Assembly: GCA_015494735.1 (NCBI GenBank)
Contig: WGAQ01000038.1
Location: forward strand, 1-6,030
Direction of reading: 5' to 3'
Length of the DNA: 6,030 nucleotides
Source: Caldifarciminota bacterium
GTDB taxonomy: Bacteria > Hydrothermota > Hydrothermia > LBFQ01 > DSFT01
A program made the position numbers and the translations under genes. Of the stretch, positions 5,094 through 6,030 are shown in pieces. A model generated the notes under the pieces. That model was not told the origin of the DNA. It worked only from the letters and a program-made list of their open reading frames with translations, and did no database searches. The first letter of the stretch is position 1, and every line of letters starts with the position of its first letter.

Positions 5094-5113
5094 TTCGGGG
5101 ACATAGCCCCGAA
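5094..5113 (-). terminator. Intrinsic terminator of the upstream barrel paralogue
   Basis: On the minus strand TTCGGGG (5113-5107) pairs with CCCCGAA (5100-5094) around a six-base loop and is followed directly by TTTT (5093-5090). It lies seven bases after the stop codon of the leftward gene. Stem, loop and U-run all fit a rho-independent terminator, so the two paralogues are probably separate transcripts. Confidence 0.8.
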
Positions 5114-5120
5114 AGGAAAA

Positions 5121-6030
5121 TCAGAATTTGCCCAGCAGGGAGAGCATTGTTATGAGTCCGCTTCCGTTATTCCCCGTGAGGAAGAAGGGTCCATTGGTCA
5201 GCAGGTCGGTGGAAACACCCACATCGACCCTCGCAAATCCGAAGTCATATCCCAGACCCAGGGTGAAGGGTCCGAAATCCCCTATGGTGAATGAACCGGT
5301 ACGGGTTCCACCCAAACTGGAAGAAGCATAGTTCACGAAGTTGTACCTGAGAGAACCCCTGACGAACAGTCCCCTCCACACATTGAATTCTCCACCCACG
5401 AGAGTGCCTATGAATATATTCGTTGCCCCCGTGGTATCGGCAGGGGATTTTCTGCTCATATTGTACAGACTAACACACAGGGCCCCCAGGAGCAATCCAT
5501 TGTCGATGGTAATCTGGTTGCCCACTCCGGCGCCGGCTGCAATGGTGGATGTTCTGGTTGTGCCTCCAAGGGCAAGGGTGTCGGTGGTACTGTAGAAAGA
5601 AAACCTTATGGGTACCAGAACCGGACCTGCAAAGCGGGACTGGAATCCGAGTCCGAATGTGGAGGATTTTTCAGTCAGGGTGCTACCCAGGGTGTCGGTC
5701 ACAGCACCGCTGGTGTAATCTATGAAGAAGGCTCCGTCGAAGTAGGAATTGCCCCCAAGGTCCACCGTAAATCCAGGCCTCAGTGCAAAGACTGTGGCAG
5801 ATTCCTTGTAATTCGCACTGTAAACCTTGTCAGAGTACTTGTTTAGCGTCAGGTTCAGTCCAAAAGATACCCCTCCAGAACGAACCCCGAACACCAGATC
5901 AATCGGTGCTACGTTTATGGTGGTGGTAAACATGTCTATCGTCCTGGAACGCCCCAGATAAAGCCCAAACCCGACGTCCTCACTGGTGTAAAACGCAGAT
6001 GCATACCTGTAAACACCCGCTATGCTATTC
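5121..6030 (-). CDS. Predicted outer-membrane beta-barrel protein, second paralogue (5' end outside window)
   Basis: The stop is at 5121-5123 and the frame stays open to the right edge, giving 302 residues. By alignment with the neighbouring copy, about 66 N-terminal residues including the signal peptide are missing. The internal ATG at 5933-5931 aligns with Met98 of the complete copy and is not the start. The visible N-terminal 129 residues (to GFQSRF) are nearly the same as in the other copy, with two changes seen. The middle is only loosely similar and four residues longer, apart from a conserved VGGEFNVWRG...RGSLRY segment. The C-terminus, from GDFGPF to the final Phe, is again almost identical. 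It has the same alternating barrel pattern and BAM-type terminal Phe. Promoter and start lie beyond the window. Confidence 0.85.
   Translation of the reverse strand, partial: NSIAGVYRYASAFYTSEDVGFGLYLGRSRTIDMFTTTINVAPIDLVFGVRSGGVSFGLNLTLNKYSDKVYSANYKESATVFALRPGFTVDLGGNSYFDGAFFIDYTSGAVTDTLGSTLTEKSSTFGLGFQSRFAGPVLVPIRFSFYSTTDTLALGGTTRTSTIAAGAGVGNQITIDNGLLLGALCVSLYNMSRKSPADTTGATNIFIGTLVGGEFNVWRGLFVRGSLRYNFVNYASSSLGGTRTGSFTIGDFGPFTLGLGYDFGFARVDVGVSTDLLTNGPFFLTGNNGSGLITMLSLLGKF
5176..5261. repeat. 86-bp perfect repeat, copy 2 (3' part of second barrel gene)
   Basis: Exact match to 3852-3937 at an offset of 1324 bases, in direct orientation. Beyond 5261 substitutions resume and rise quickly into the diverged middle. 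Confidence 0.9.
5632..6030. repeat. ~400-bp near-identical direct repeat, copy 2 (continues past window)
   Basis: Partner of 4296-4694, still matching at the right edge apart from two changes near 6027-6028, so the duplicated block probably extends beyond the window. The offset differs by 12 bases from the 3' repeat pair because the diverged middle of this copy is four codons longer. Confidence 0.9.

Noticed and set aside
5121..5933. Starting the second barrel gene at the internal ATG (5933)
   Set aside because: The frame continues open to 6030 and aligns residue by residue with the complete paralogue upstream of its Met98; no ribosome site precedes this ATG.
3797..6030. Tandem repeats as an insertion sequence or CRISPR-like array
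   Set aside because: The repeats are inside coding frames; there is no transposase, terminal inverted repeat or regularly spaced short repeat. They are explained by paralogous genes.

Overview
The window looks like chromosomal DNA of a Gram-negative (two-membrane), probably thermophilic bacterium from a poorly sampled lineage. Evidence for bacteria: consensus GGAGGTGA ribosome sites, a NusB protein, a bacterial GSI-beta glutamine synthetase and sigma70-type promoter elements. Evidence for an outer membrane: two proteins with beta-barrel character ending in phenylalanine, one with a visible signal peptide. Evidence for a warm habitat is weaker: arginine is mostly AGG/AGA, isoleucine is often ATA and the proteins are rich in charged residues. 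The barrel proteins recall those of candidate phyla such as WOR-3/Hydrothermae, but this is an impression and not an assignment.

Layout. Positions 1-253 are intergenic: a probable leftward gene starts at position 9, a perfect 7-bp inverted repeat lies in the middle, and a good promoter precedes the tRNA. tRNA-Val(GAC) occupies 254-327. A GC hairpin and an 89-nt gap lead to glnA (417-1823), a full-length glutamine synthetase that ends in an intrinsic terminator overlapping its stop codon. Next come three rightward genes: an unrecognised, possibly exported 192-residue protein (1872-2450), nusB (2472-2996) with an enlarged N-terminal region, and a calcineurin-like metallophosphoesterase (2997-3767) that begins on the base after the nusB stop. 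The first two lack ribosome binding sites and have -10-like hexamers almost touching their ATGs, so they may be leaderless.

A hairpin at 3769-3786 separates this set from two convergent (leftward) tandem paralogues encoding predicted outer-membrane beta-barrels: a complete copy (3797-4888, 363 residues) and a copy cut by the right edge (5121 to beyond 6030). The copies are mosaics: the upstream ~400 bp are about 96% identical, an 86-bp block near the 3' end is perfectly identical, and the stretch between is strongly diverged. This suggests duplication followed by recombination or gene conversion around a diversifying segment. The 232-bp spacer between them holds a terminator for the upstream copy, an AT-rich palindrome, a consensus TATAAT and a hairpin plus U-run in the likely 5' leader of the downstream copy.

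How the genes work together: glnA is nitrogen assimilation, nusB is rRNA transcription antitermination and the tRNA is translation, so the left two thirds is a housekeeping neighbourhood with no evident common pathway. The paralogous barrels are the most unusual part of the window. I see no CRISPR array, insertion sequence, phage gene or defence system.
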